From UBA2357 sp046295975 (lineage in GTDB: Bacteria > Pseudomonadota > Gammaproteobacteria > Burkholderiales > Rhodocyclaceae): a stretch of 64,000 nucleotides of DNA. Shown here piece by piece: positions 27,010 through 35,556 of this stretch (its first letter is position 1; each line of letters starts with the position of its first letter). The notes under the pieces are model-generated. The model worked only from the letters and a program-made list of their open reading frames with translations. It had not been told where the DNA came from and ran no database searches. The position numbers and the translations under genes are program-made. The stretch is from assembly GCA_046295975.1 (NCBI GenBank), contig JBKBMG010000013.1, positions 43,067-107,066 of the forward strand, read 5' to 3'.

Positions 27010-28545
27010 TCAACTGACGATGCCGAGATGCCAGGGCACGAATTCGTGATCGCCCAGCCCCAATCGTTCGCTACAGGTTGGTTCGCCCGAGGCCACCTGC
27101 AGGATGTGTTCGAAGATCCGTTCCCCCATCTGCTCGATGTCCAACTCGCCGTCGATGACCTGGCCGCAGTTGATATCCATGTCCTCGCGAAGACGTTCGA
27201 ACATCGGTGTGTTGGAGGCGAGCTTGATGGTCGGCGCCGGCTTGGAGCCGAACATCGACCCGCGGCCAGTGGTGAAACAGATAATGTTGGCGCCGCTGGC
27301 GATCTGGCCGGTCGACGCGACGGGGTCGTAGCCCGGGGAGTCCATGAAGACGAAGCCGGGGGTTTCAATGGGTTCCGCATATTCGTACACCGCCTGCAAC
27401 GGTGTCGTACCCCCCTTCATCGCCGAACCCAGCGATTTTTCGAAGATGTTGGCCAGCCCCCCGGCCTGGTTGCCCGGTCCAACGACACCGTTGAACTGAC
27501 CGTTGTGGCCGCGGGTATAGCTTTCCCACCACGCGAGTCGATCAAGCAGCTTGCGCCCCACCTCCGGCGTGACCGCGCGACGCGTGAGCATGTACTCGAC
27601 GCCGTGGATCTCGGGTGTTTCCGACAGGATCGCCGTTCCGCCATGGCGCACCAGGATGTCCATTGCCGCCCCCAGAGCCGGGTTGGCACTAATGCCCGAG
27701 AAGCCGTCGGAACCGCCGCACTCCAGACCGATCTTCAGGTGCGCGGCACTCACCGGCTGGCGCGTCACCGCGTTGGCAGCGGGCAGCATCGCTTCGATGG
27801 CGGCAATGCCCGCCTCGATGGTCGCCCGCGTACCGCCGACCTCCTGCATGACCAAGGTGCGAACGTTGCCGCCCAGGGCCAAGCCCTGTGAGGCAACCAG
27901 GTCGGCAACCTGGTTGCGTTCGCATCCCAGGCCGACAATGAGCACCCCCGCGAGATTGGGATGACGCGCGTAGCCAGCCAGCGTACGCCGCAGCACGTCG
28001 AAGTGCTCGCTCGGCGATGACATCCCACAGCCGCTGCTCTGGGCGAATGCGGCCACACCATCCACGTTCGGAAAGGCTGCCAGGCGCTCCGGCGTGAAGT
28101 GCGCGGCGATGCGCTTGATCACCGTCGCCGAGCAGTTCACCGACGACAGAATGCCGACGAAGTTGCGGGTCGCGACGCGCCCGTCGGGGCGCACGATGCC
28201 CATGAAGGTCGCACGCCCGGCCTCGGGCACATAGTCGATCGGCCGCACGTCCTCGCAGAAACCCGGATCGCGGTCGAAATCTATCAGCGCGAGATTGTGC
28301 GAATGCACGTGCTCGCCGGCCGCAATGTCGCGCGCCGCCACGCCAATCACTACGTCATACTTTCGGACAGCCTCGCCGGCCGCCACTGCGCGCGCTGCGA
28401 CCTTGTGCCCCGGCGGTACCTGTGCCCGCATCCGCACGCCGAGTTCAGGCACCCACGCTCCGAGCGCAATCTCCTGGCGAGCCACCCAGACATTGTCGTT
28501 GGGGTGTAGTCGGAGCAACAACGGAAGCGGTGACTGAATCGGCAT
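27010..28545 (-). CDS. garD: galactarate/altronate dehydratase family (UxaA/GarD)
   Basis: 511 residues, full length for the UxaA/GarD family. It has an N-terminal SAF-like domain (residues ~1-90; VPPGHKVAARAVAAGEAV, HVHSHNLALIDF) and a large dehydratase domain with RVATRNFVGILSSVNCSATV, GCERNQV, GLECGGSDGFSGISANPA and SKPAPTIKLASNT. It probably dehydrates galactarate (or glucarate) to 5-keto-4-deoxyglucarate using an iron centre. The ATG at MPIQSPLPLLLRL precedes the SAF-like domain. It is the first gene of the leftward operon and divergent from a LysR regulator. Altronate dehydratase is the main alternative. Confidence 0.85.
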   Translation of the reverse strand: MPIQSPLPLLLRLHPNDNVWVARQEIALGAWVPELGVRMRAQVPPGHKVAARAVAAGEAVRKYDVVIGVAARDIAAGEHVHSHNLALIDFDRDPGFCEDVRPIDYVPEAGRATFMGIVRPDGRVATRNFVGILSSVNCSATVIKRIAAHFTPERLAAFPNVDGVAAFAQSSGCGMSSPSEHFDVLRRTLAGYARHPNLAGVLIVGLGCERNQVADLVASQGLALGGNVRTLVMQEVGGTRATIEAGIAAIEAMLPAANAVTRQPVSAAHLKIGLECGGSDGFSGISANPALGAAMDILVRHGGTAILSETPEIHGVEYMLTRRAVTPEVGRKLLDRLAWWESYTRGHNGQFNGVVGPGNQAGGLANIFEKSLGSAMKGGTTPLQAVYEYAEPIETPGFVFMDSPGYDPVASTGQIASGANIICFTTGRGSMFGSKPAPTIKLASNTPMFERLREDMDINCGQVIDGELDIEQMGERIFEHILQVASGEPTCSERLGLGDHEFVPWHLGIVS

Positions 28546-28625
28546 GGGCGTTCCCAGGTGACCCGCTGAACGGGACTCGGTTATTTTTGGGCTGCCCGAA
28601 GTATCGGCGCACCGATCATTGCAAT

Positions 28626-28640
28626 CCAATGAAGAATTGG
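28626..28640. promoter_or_regulatory. candidate LysR operator in the garD-LysR divergent gap
   Basis: CCAAT-GAAGA-ATTGG is a perfect 5-base dyad ~85 bases upstream of garD and ~40 bases upstream of the divergent LysR gene. LysR regulators bind such interrupted dyads. No other comparable repeat is seen in this gap. Confidence 0.45.
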
Positions 28641-28679
28641 CCTATCTTCATAGCGTTTAAGTTATGAACGGGTGTGTCT

Positions 28680-29621
28680 ATGAGCGATATCGACCGGGTT
28701 ATACGTTCCAACCTCAAACTCAGGCACCTCCAGCTATTGGTCGCGCTGGACGAGTTCCGTCATCTCGGACGGGCATCGGAGTTCCTGTCGCTGACCCAGC
28801 CCGCCGTTTCCAAGACCCTTGCGGAGATCGAGCGCATGTTCGGACTGCAGTTGTTCGTGCGCTCCACCCGGGGTACCGAGCCGACCGCCTACGGTCATAG
28901 CGTCGTTCGCTTCGCGCGCTCCGTGCTGGCCGACTACGGGCGTACTCGCGACGAAATCGCCGCGGTGGCCAGCGGCGCTGCGGGGCGCGTCAGCGTCGGC
29001 GCAATGGTCGTCGCCACGCCCGTGCTGCTGGTCCAGGCGGTCGCCCGACTCAAGCGCTTGTCATCACATGCGACGGTGCTGGTCGAGGAAGGCGATCTGA
29101 CGCGCCTCTTGCCGCGGCTGCGTGTGAATGAGTTGGATCTGATCATAGGCCGGCTTGAGCCGGGCTATGCCTCGCCCGACCTGGAAACCGAAGCACTTCA
29201 TGAGGAGTCGATGTGCATCGTCGCCCACCCCGAACACAGGCTGGCGGCACGAGACGCGCTCGAATGGAAGGATCTGGCGTCGGAGTCCTGGGTGGTTCCA
29301 CCACCATGGGCTTCGTCACGCATCAAACTCAACCAGATGTTCTACCAACACGGACTGAACCCACCGGCCGACCTGATCGAGACGGCGTCCTACCTTGCGA
29401 CGCTCAGCTTCGTCCGTGAGCGCCACGCGCTGGGCTTTCTCGCCCGCAACGTGGCGCGGCATTGCCAGCGCGAAGGACTGCTCAGCGTGCTGGACATCGA
29501 GGTGCCGATCGAACTACCTCCGGTCGGCTTGATCACGCTGCGCGGACGCACCCGCACACCGACCTGTACGCAGTTGATCGAATGCCTGCGCGCCTGTGCG
29601 ACACAGCCGGCCACTTTCTGA
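28680..29621 (+). CDS. LysR-family regulator of the aldarate operon (GbpR-like)
   Basis: 313 residues. Opening MSDIDRVIRSNLKLRHLQLLVALDEFRHLGRASEFLSLTQPAVSKTLAEIERMFG (shown in pieces) is typical of the galactose-binding/GbpR branch of LysR proteins. The effector domain includes VEEGDLTRLLPRLRVNELDLIIGRL. A GTG two codons upstream is an alternative start. The divergent arrangement with garD suggests that it senses an aldarate or a pathway intermediate. Confidence 0.9.
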   Translation: MSDIDRVIRSNLKLRHLQLLVALDEFRHLGRASEFLSLTQPAVSKTLAEIERMFGLQLFVRSTRGTEPTAYGHSVVRFARSVLADYGRTRDEIAAVASGAAGRVSVGAMVVATPVLLVQAVARLKRLSSHATVLVEEGDLTRLLPRLRVNELDLIIGRLEPGYASPDLETEALHEESMCIVAHPEHRLAARDALEWKDLASESWVVPPPWASSRIKLNQMFYQHGLNPPADLIETASYLATLSFVRERHALGFLARNVARHCQREGLLSVLDIEVPIELPPVGLITLRGRTRTPTCTQLIECLRACATQPATF

Positions 29622-29687
29622 CCAGGTTCAACGGCAGAGCATCCAGTCGGGACGATGAGCACGACCGGAGGAGATCGCAGCCAATGG

Positions 29688-30266
29688 CTACCGACCAAGC
29701 GCGTAGAACTCCGCGTTGGGGCGCATGCTCGTGACGTTGGCGAGACGGTTGGACATGCCGAAGAAGGCCGCGATGCCGGCAATATCCCATATGTCATCAT
29801 CGATGAAGCCGTGCGCGTGCAGAGCCTCGAAATCGGCCTCGCTCACCCCATGCGACGCTTGCGAGACCTTCATCGCAAAATCCAGCATCGCCTTCTGCCG
29901 CTCGCTGAGATCGGCCTTGCGGTAGTTGACCGCCACCTGGTCGGCGATGAGCGGATTCTTGGCGCGGATGCGCAGGATGGCGCCGTGGGCGATGACGCAA
30001 TACTGGCACTGGTTGGCGTTGCTGGTCGCCACCACGATCATCTCGCGCTCGGCCTTGCTCAGGTTGCCGGGCTTTTCCATCAAGGCGTCGTGGTAGGCGA
30101 AGAAGGCGCGGAACTCGTCGGGCCGGTGGGCGAGCGCCAGAAAGACGTTGGGGATGAACCCCGATTTCTCCTGCACGGCTTCGATCCTGGCCCGGATGTC
30201 CTCGGACATGTCCTTCAGTTCCGGGACCGGGAATCGGCTCACGGCGGCCTGCTGTGTCTGGGTCAT
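29688..30266 (-). CDS. peroxidase-related enzyme, AhpD-like (carboxymuconolactone decarboxylase fold)
   Basis: 192 residues. The redox motif CQYCVIAHG (CxxC followed by His) is that of AhpD-like proteins, and SNANQCQYC plus MLDFAMKVSQ match the uncharacterised peroxidase-related subfamily. AAGGAGG at good distance decides the ATG. It follows acuI by 53 bases in the same direction and is probably co-transcribed. The physiological substrate is unknown. Confidence 0.87.
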   Translation of the reverse strand: MTQTQQAAVSRFPVPELKDMSEDIRARIEAVQEKSGFIPNVFLALAHRPDEFRAFFAYHDALMEKPGNLSKAEREMIVVATSNANQCQYCVIAHGAILRIRAKNPLIADQVAVNYRKADLSERQKAMLDFAMKVSQASHGVSEADFEALHAHGFIDDDIWDIAGIAAFFGMSNRLANVTSMRPNAEFYALGR

Positions 30267-30319
30267 GCTGTCCTCCTTGATATGACAAAACGAATGCCGA
30301 TGTAGTAGCTGGCCTGCGG

Positions 30320-31303
30320 TCAACGATTGACGTCCACGACGATGCGGCCGCGCACTTCGCCCTTCAGCAGGCTGTCGGCGAGCGGAATGGCCTCGGCCAG
30401 CCCCACCTCGCGGCTGATCTGACCGAACTTGGTCACGTCCAGATCGCTTGCCAGGCGCTGCCAGGCCACCAGCCGTTCGGCTCGTGGGCACATCACGCTG
30501 TCTATGCCCACCAGGGTCACGCCACGCAGGATGAAGGGCGCGACGGTCGCGGGGAAATCCATACCCGCCGCCAGCCCGCAGGCGGCGACCACACCGCGGT
30601 ACTTGGTCGTGGCGCAGACATTGGCCAGCACATGGCTGCCAACCACATCGACGGCGCCGGCCCAGCGTTCCTTGCCCAGCGGCTTGCCGGGGGACGAGAA
30701 CAGCGCGCGGTCGATGACCTCCTCAGCCCCGAGCGACTTCAGGTAATCGGCATCGTGTGCGCGCCCCGTCGCCGCAACAACCGTGTAGCCAAGTCTCGCA
30801 AGGATCGCGATGGCAACGCTGCCGACGCCACCGGCGGCGCCGGTGACGAGTACCTCACCATGCTCGGGCTTGACCCCGTGCCGCTCCAGCGCCAACACAC
30901 ACTGCATGGCGGTATAGCCCGCGGTACCGATCGCCATTGCCTGTTGCGGAGTGAAGGCCGCAGGCAGAGGTACCAGCCAGTCGCCATTCAGACACGCCTT
31001 CTGCGCCAGGCCGCCCCAATGCACCTCGCCCACCCCCCAGCCGTTGAGCACCACCGCGTCCCCCGGCTCGTAGTCTGGATGCGTGCTGTGCTCGACCGTG
31101 CCCACCAGGTCGATGCCCGGGACCATGGGAAACTTGCGCACCACCGGCCCCTTGCCGGTGATGGCCAGGCCGTCCTTGTAGTTGAGGGTAGAGTGACTGA
31201 CACGCACCGTCACGTTGCCTTCAGGCAACTGTGCTTCGTCGAGCGCCTTCACGCTGGCGCGGTAGTCCGCCTCGTCCTTTTCGATCAATATGGCATTGAA
31301 CAT
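30320..31303 (-). CDS. acuI: acrylyl-CoA reductase (NADPH), AcuI/YhdH family
   Basis: 327 residues of the medium-chain dehydrogenase/reductase superfamily without catalytic zinc. Opening MFNAILIEKDEADYRASVKALDE, then STLNYKDGLAITGKGPV, PGIDLVGTVE and the NADPH-binding VTGAAGGVGSVA are characteristic of AcuI/YhdH. It reduces acryloyl-CoA to propionyl-CoA, a step in propionate-type and DMSP/acrylate metabolism and a detoxification reaction. The TetR gene sits directly upstream, and an operator lies between them. No DMSP lyase is present in the window, so acrylate detoxification is the likelier role. Confidence 0.88.
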   Translation of the reverse strand: MFNAILIEKDEADYRASVKALDEAQLPEGNVTVRVSHSTLNYKDGLAITGKGPVVRKFPMVPGIDLVGTVEHSTHPDYEPGDAVVLNGWGVGEVHWGGLAQKACLNGDWLVPLPAAFTPQQAMAIGTAGYTAMQCVLALERHGVKPEHGEVLVTGAAGGVGSVAIAILARLGYTVVAATGRAHDADYLKSLGAEEVIDRALFSSPGKPLGKERWAGAVDVVGSHVLANVCATTKYRGVVAACGLAAGMDFPATVAPFILRGVTLVGIDSVMCPRAERLVAWQRLASDLDVTKFGQISREVGLAEAIPLADSLLKGEVRGRIVVDVNR

Positions 31304-31319
31304 GTCACCCCTCCGAATT

Positions 31320-31334
31320 TAGACTGATCGTCTA
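31320..31334. promoter_or_regulatory. AcuR-type operator copy 1 (before acuI)
   Basis: TAGACTGATCGTCTA is an inverted repeat (TAGAC, TGATC, GTCTA) just upstream of the acuI start and downstream of the TetR stop codon. The same 14-base core recurs upstream of the TetR gene. This suggests a second internal promoter for acuI. Confidence 0.75.
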
Positions 31335-31350
31335 GAAAAACGCGTAAGAA

Positions 31351-31989
31351 TCAGGCCTTGGCCAGGCCGGCGAAGAAGAACCCGGCAAACGCCTCGAGCG
31401 GCCGCGCGCTGCGCTCGAGCTTGGCACGCAGTACCGCACCTTCCCAGCCAATCCAGAAAACAGCAGCGAGTTGGGCGGTGTCCGCCTCCGGGGCCAAGGC
31501 CCCGGCTTGCTGCGCCTCGCCCAGGCAGGCCGCAAAACGGGTCTGCCAATCCTCGAAGGTCTCCTTGAGTCGTACGCGAAAGCTCTCGGGCAGCGCCCCC
31601 ATCTCCTGCCCGAGATTGCCGATCAGGCAACCGCGCCGGAACTCGTGGCGGACCATGCCGTCAGCCGCATCGACGACGAAGGCCCGCAGGCGCTCCAGCG
31701 GGGGGCGCGCCGGATTGAGCAAATGGCGGTCCAGCTTGCGGGCAAAGAACACCCCATAGCGCTCGATCACTTCAAGCCCGTAGGCTTCCTTGCTGTCGAA
31801 GTAGTGGTAGAAGGAGCCCTTGGGCACACCGACACGGCCGAGTATTTCGTCGATGCCGGTGGCTGAGAAACCCTTCTCGGTGAGCGCCTCCAAGCCCGCA
31901 CGCAACAGCAGCTCGCGCGTCTCCATCAGTTCTTCGCGCTGCTTGGGCGGCCTGCCGCGCCGACGGGGGGTGTGCTGGTCCTGCTCCAT
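31351..31989 (-). CDS. acuR: TetR-family repressor, AcuR-like
   Basis: 212 residues. An Arg/Pro-rich tail (RRRGRPPKQREELMET) precedes the helix-turn-helix GFSATGIDEILGRVGVPKGSFYHYFDSKEAYGLEV. The ligand domain is in the TetR_C class with FRRGCLIGNLGQEMG. It lies directly upstream of acuI with the same orientation, as acuR does in Rhodobacter. Two matching palindromes flank it, which supports autoregulation and control of acuI. Confidence 0.82.
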   Translation of the reverse strand: MEQDQHTPRRRGRPPKQREELMETRELLLRAGLEALTEKGFSATGIDEILGRVGVPKGSFYHYFDSKEAYGLEVIERYGVFFARKLDRHLLNPARPPLERLRAFVVDAADGMVRHEFRRGCLIGNLGQEMGALPESFRVRLKETFEDWQTRFAACLGEAQQAGALAPEADTAQLAAVFWIGWEGAVLRAKLERSARPLEAFAGFFFAGLAKA

Positions 31990-31999
31990 TTTCAGATAT

Positions 32000-32014
32000 T
32001 AGACTGATCGTCTC
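32000..32014. promoter_or_regulatory. AcuR-type operator copy 2 (before the TetR gene)
   Basis: TAGACTGATCGTCTC repeats the acuI operator with one changed base at its edge. It lies ~10 bases upstream of the TetR start, as expected for autorepression. Confidence 0.72.
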
Positions 32015-32119
32015 AATAAATACAGCGAGGCCCAGTGCTTCACCACGGCGAAGATCGGAATGTCCACGACAGCGTCGGACGGCCCACACCACGCCGAGCC
32101 GCCTCGCCGGGCGGTTCCA

Positions 32120-32153
32120 CACTTCAACGACCTCTTGCCAGGCCGTTGAAGTG
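32120..32153 (-). terminator. hairpin directly after the TonB receptor gene
   Basis: A perfect 10-bp stem (CACTTCAACG with CGTTGAAGTG, 14-base loop) abuts the stop codon of the receptor gene. No T-tract follows, so termination may need a factor, or the hairpin may protect the mRNA end. Confidence 0.55.
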
Positions 32154-34310
32154 TCAGAAACGTGCGCGCAGCGTCAGCACCACGTTGCGTTCTGTGCCGG
32201 GCAACTCCTGCAGCGACGCCCGGTAGCGCTTGTCCAGCAAGTTGTTGAAATGCAGGTTGGCCTGAAGCGCATCATCGCGGCCGAAGGTGCCGCCGATGGC
32301 AAGATTCAGGGTGCCCCAGCCAGACAGGCTGCTGGTGGTGGCGCCTCCCGCTATGGGGGTGGTTTCCTTGAGCTTCGAGGCGGCCCTCAGGTAGAGGTCC
32401 GCCCACACAGGATGACCGGCGAAGATCGCGTCCTGACGCACGCCCAAGCGCCCCGACAGCGCTGGCGTACCACTGTCGTAGGTGGACAGTCCGGAGAACT
32501 GCAACTGGCGGCGTATCCACGTGGCGGAGCCGTAAGGGGTAGTGCGCGTGCCGGGCAGCCGGTACTCAGCGGCCAGTTCGATGCCGTGCGCCCGAGCACG
32601 ATCCACGTTGGCGTGGGTGAACTCCGTGCTGGTGGCCCGTTGGGGGCAATGCTCGGCAGCGGCGCAGGAAACGCTGGCAATGTAGTCCCTGGACCGGCTA
32701 ATGAAGGCCGCGGCATCGAGCACTATGCCAGCAGCGTTGTAGCGTGTGCCGATCTCGAAGTTGCGCGAGGTTTCGGGTGACAGATTGGGATTACCGTAGG
32801 TATTGGTGCCTCGCCCGGCCGAGGTGTCGGTGTAGAGTTGCAACAGCGTGGGAGTAATGTAGCCCTCCGAGTACAGGGCGCGCAGAGTGGTGGACGGCAG
32901 GCCGGCATAGCTGAGGCCGAGCGACGTGACCGCGCGTCCGTCGCTGTGGGCGCCGTAGCCGGCACGGGCCGGATCGGTGGTGGACGCCAGTTCGGTCCGC
33001 ACATGGTAGTAGCGCAGGCCCGCATTCAGGGTGAAATGGGGGGCGAAGGACCAAGCGTCCTGCACGAAGGCGGAGCGTGTTTCGATGGATGCCCGGTCGC
33101 GGGAGGTCGACGCGACGACGATGGGGGCGCGCGCGCCGATGACCGTGCTCTGGGTGCTGGTCTTGGCGGTGTCGAGATCGTCCATCAGGTAGTGCAGCCC
33201 GACGATGGTGTAGTGGTCAGGATGCAGGGCCAGATCAAATTGAGCCGTACCACCATAGTTGCGGGTGCGATCATCCGAGGTGGAGGCCACGCCGACCGTG
33301 GTCTGCTCGGTCGGACGCATCACGACGTCGTTGGAGAAGAGGCGGTCGACGGTCTGGTAATAAAGGTCGGCATGGACTTTCCGCAGCACCGGGCCCAGGT
33401 CCTTGCCGTCGTAGAACAACCCGATCTTGCGACGCTCCCGCTCGGGTAGCGCGATGCGGAAGTCTACGACGGGATAGACCAGACTGTCAGGGTCGGTCCA
33501 GCTCTCGGTATCCAGCGAGTTACGCTCCGCCTTCAACGCCAGGTAGTGGTTCCGGGCTGCGCCAAAGGCATAGCCCAGGTGCAGGGCGGCGTTGCCGTCG
33601 TGGTAGGACGTGCCTTCCAGCTTGCCGTCGGGCGCGTAGTGGCCGGCGGGCACGCTGCGATCCCGATGACGACTGGCATCGACGGAAACTCGGTAGTCGA
33701 CGTCACCCAGGGTGCCGGACACCGCCGCCCAGCCCTGCCGACCCTGTGAGCCGGAGTAATAGGCCGCACCAACATCGAGCTGAACCGGCCGGTCAGCGCC
33801 GCGCTTGGTGATGATGTTGATGACGCCACCGATGGCTTTGGCCCCGTAGAGCACCGAGGATGGACCGCGCAGGACTTCGATGCGCTCGATGTTGGCAGGG
33901 TCGACCAGCACCGGAGTGCCGAAGGTGCTGTGATCGGTGATCTCCTGCCCGTCGATCAGGATGGTGACGCGCCGCGAGGACTCGCCACGAATGCTGATGC
34001 GCTTCATACCCGAAGCGTTCGAGTCGACGACTTCCACACCAGGTACGTCGCGCAGCATCTCGGCAACGCTCTCCGGTGCCTGACGCACGATCTGATCCTG
34101 GTCGACCACCGACACCGAGGCCGGATTGTCCTGAACCGACACTTCGGTCCGGGTGCCAACGACGGCGATGGTGTCCAGCCAGGTACCGGCTGCGTCGCCG
34201 GACGACTGTGCCCAGATGGCCGGCGACGGCATGCCCAACAGGGCCAGCGCCATGAGGGGAATGCGGGGATGCCGGGGCCGCGCGCCGTCCGCACGGGAGA
34301 GTGCATGCAT
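32154..34310 (-). CDS. TonB-dependent outer-membrane receptor, probably heme or hemoprotein type
   Basis: 718 residues. A signal peptide (IPLMALALLGMPSPAIWAQS) is followed by a TonB-box-like segment (LDTIAVVGT) and a plug domain (RQAPESVAEMLRDVPGVEVVD, VLIDGQEITDH, IERIEVLRGPSSVLYGAKAIGGVINI). The barrel ends in VVLTLRARF, a terminal aromatic residue as usual for outer-membrane proteins. AAGGGA ~10 bases before MHALS supports the start. It is downstream of heme-degradation genes on the same strand, so heme is the likely ligand; sequence alone does not prove this. Confidence 0.9.
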   Translation of the reverse strand: MHALSRADGARPRHPRIPLMALALLGMPSPAIWAQSSGDAAGTWLDTIAVVGTRTEVSVQDNPASVSVVDQDQIVRQAPESVAEMLRDVPGVEVVDSNASGMKRISIRGESSRRVTILIDGQEITDHSTFGTPVLVDPANIERIEVLRGPSSVLYGAKAIGGVINIITKRGADRPVQLDVGAAYYSGSQGRQGWAAVSGTLGDVDYRVSVDASRHRDRSVPAGHYAPDGKLEGTSYHDGNAALHLGYAFGAARNHYLALKAERNSLDTESWTDPDSLVYPVVDFRIALPERERRKIGLFYDGKDLGPVLRKVHADLYYQTVDRLFSNDVVMRPTEQTTVGVASTSDDRTRNYGGTAQFDLALHPDHYTIVGLHYLMDDLDTAKTSTQSTVIGARAPIVVASTSRDRASIETRSAFVQDAWSFAPHFTLNAGLRYYHVRTELASTTDPARAGYGAHSDGRAVTSLGLSYAGLPSTTLRALYSEGYITPTLLQLYTDTSAGRGTNTYGNPNLSPETSRNFEIGTRYNAAGIVLDAAAFISRSRDYIASVSCAAAEHCPQRATSTEFTHANVDRARAHGIELAAEYRLPGTRTTPYGSATWIRRQLQFSGLSTYDSGTPALSGRLGVRQDAIFAGHPVWADLYLRAASKLKETTPIAGGATTSSLSGWGTLNLAIGGTFGRDDALQANLHFNNLLDKRYRASLQELPGTERNVVLTLRARF

Positions 34311-34422
34311 GATGAGTTTCCCTTGGTTGTTGGGCATGTCGAAGCCCCACGCAACGCAACCGTCCGGTCGCACAGTTGGTGTTTCGAGGCGCCCTATTGA
34401 AGACAGGCGGTCTCGTCGGGCG

Positions 34423-34797
34423 TCATGGCTGTGTGGCCAGGGGAGTCTGGGTGGAGGTCGCGCAATAGCGAGTGAGCGCCGCCGGGGACGCCTCGGACGG
34501 CACGGCGCAGGCCTGCCCGGGCAAGAGCTTGGTGACGATGGCCCACTCTGGGGATAGCTCGATGAAGTACCGCGTGCGCGCCGTATCGGGTGACTGTTCA
34601 TGCGAGAACGGGGAGAAATGCGCCTCGGATGACAGGCACGCAATCTGGATGAGCGGCGTACCCGCAGCCTCCAGAATCGCACGCACGGCCCTGGCACGTT
34701 GCTCACATTCGTCCAGCGAGGCGGTGTTCACGAAGGCGGCCGAATGCTGACCGCCTGCGGTGAGAGTGACGATGATCATGAGGATGTTGAGCGACAC
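34423..34797 (-). CDS. small exported hypothetical protein in the heme cluster
   Basis: 124 residues from a GTG start. The N-terminus (MSLNILMIIVTLTAGGQHSAAF) could be a signal peptide or anchor. Four cysteines are present (DECEQ, IACLSS, QACAVP, RYCAT). No family was recognised. It lies between the ChuY-like gene and the receptor in one direction, so it may assist heme uptake; a spurious frame cannot be fully excluded in this GC-rich DNA. Confidence 0.5.
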   Translation of the reverse strand: MSLNILMIIVTLTAGGQHSAAFVNTASLDECEQRARAVRAILEAAGTPLIQIACLSSEAHFSPFSHEQSPDTARTRYFIELSPEWAIVTKLLPGQACAVPSEASPAALTRYCATSTQTPLATQP

Positions 34798-34875
34798 GTC
34801 GGGACTCCAAACGATATGAGGACGCAAGTGCTGCAGGTACCAGGCGGAAGTCGGCGGCTCGACGGCTGTCCGACC

Positions 34876-35556
34876 TCAGTCGCCAAGCGAAACCGGCTCC
34901 AACGGATTAACGCAGTGCGCCAGTTCTGCATCCACGGCGGCGAAGCAGCCACCTGCGGTACGCGCATCCCTGAGCACACGACAGATCAGCGTCGCAACAT
35001 CGGCGCGGTGAATGAAGCCGTGCATCTGCGGATCGCGGGTGAGCACGCCTCGCCCCGTGGGTGGATCGGACTTCAACCCGCCCGGCCGCAGAATGGTGGC
35101 CGACGGCAGGAGCCGGCGGAGATGCAGCTCGGCGCGGGTCTTGGCATCGACAGCCGCACCAAACGCCGCAATCGCCCGTTCCGAACGGTACGGGGCCATG
35201 TCACCGCACCCAATGGAGGTCACCAGCACCATGCGACGTACGCTGCAGGCGGTGGCCTGGTCGGCGACATTGAAATTGCCTTCGTCGTCGGCCATGCGCT
35301 CGCCCTCGCGCCCGCCCAGTGTGGACACCACGTCACAGCCGCCGCCGGCCTCGGCAAACGCCCGGGCAACGTCGCCCTGCGCCAGTGCGTTGCCGGGCAC
35401 CACACGCACCCCCTGACTCAACAAGGCGTCGGCGTCGGAACCAGGGCGCAGCATCGCGACCACCGGTACCCCCCGCGCGCGCAGTTGCCCGGTCAGCAGC
35501 AAGCCCACCCCTCGGCTGGCGCCGAACACCAGCACGGTCGTCGGTTCAGTCGTCAT
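34876..35556 (-). CDS. NAD(P)-binding SDR-like protein, ChuY-like anaerobilin reductase candidate
   Basis: 226 residues. The N-terminal Rossmann motif is TTVLVFGASRGVGLLLTGQLRARG. Later VVSTLGGR, RRMVLVTSIGCGDMAPYR and ATILRPGGLKSDPPTG match atypical SDR/NmrA-like proteins. Its start overlaps the HutX gene by 11 bases. In E. coli O157 the chuW-chuX-chuY set makes and reduces anaerobilin; the same trio occurs here, which is the main reason for the assignment. Biochemical role is inference. Confidence 0.7.
   Translation of the reverse strand: MTTEPTTVLVFGASRGVGLLLTGQLRARGVPVVAMLRPGSDADALLSQGVRVVPGNALAQGDVARAFAEAGGGCDVVSTLGGREGERMADDEGNFNVADQATACSVRRMVLVTSIGCGDMAPYRSERAIAAFGAAVDAKTRAELHLRRLLPSATILRPGGLKSDPPTGRGVLTRDPQMHGFIHRADVATLICRVLRDARTAGGCFAAVDAELAHCVNPLEPVSLGD

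Noticed and set aside
25483..27891. Very long plus-strand open frame (802 codons) across the aldehyde dehydrogenase and garD genes
   Set aside because: It is antisense to two well-recognised proteins and has Arg/His-rich composition typical of GC-rich shadow frames.
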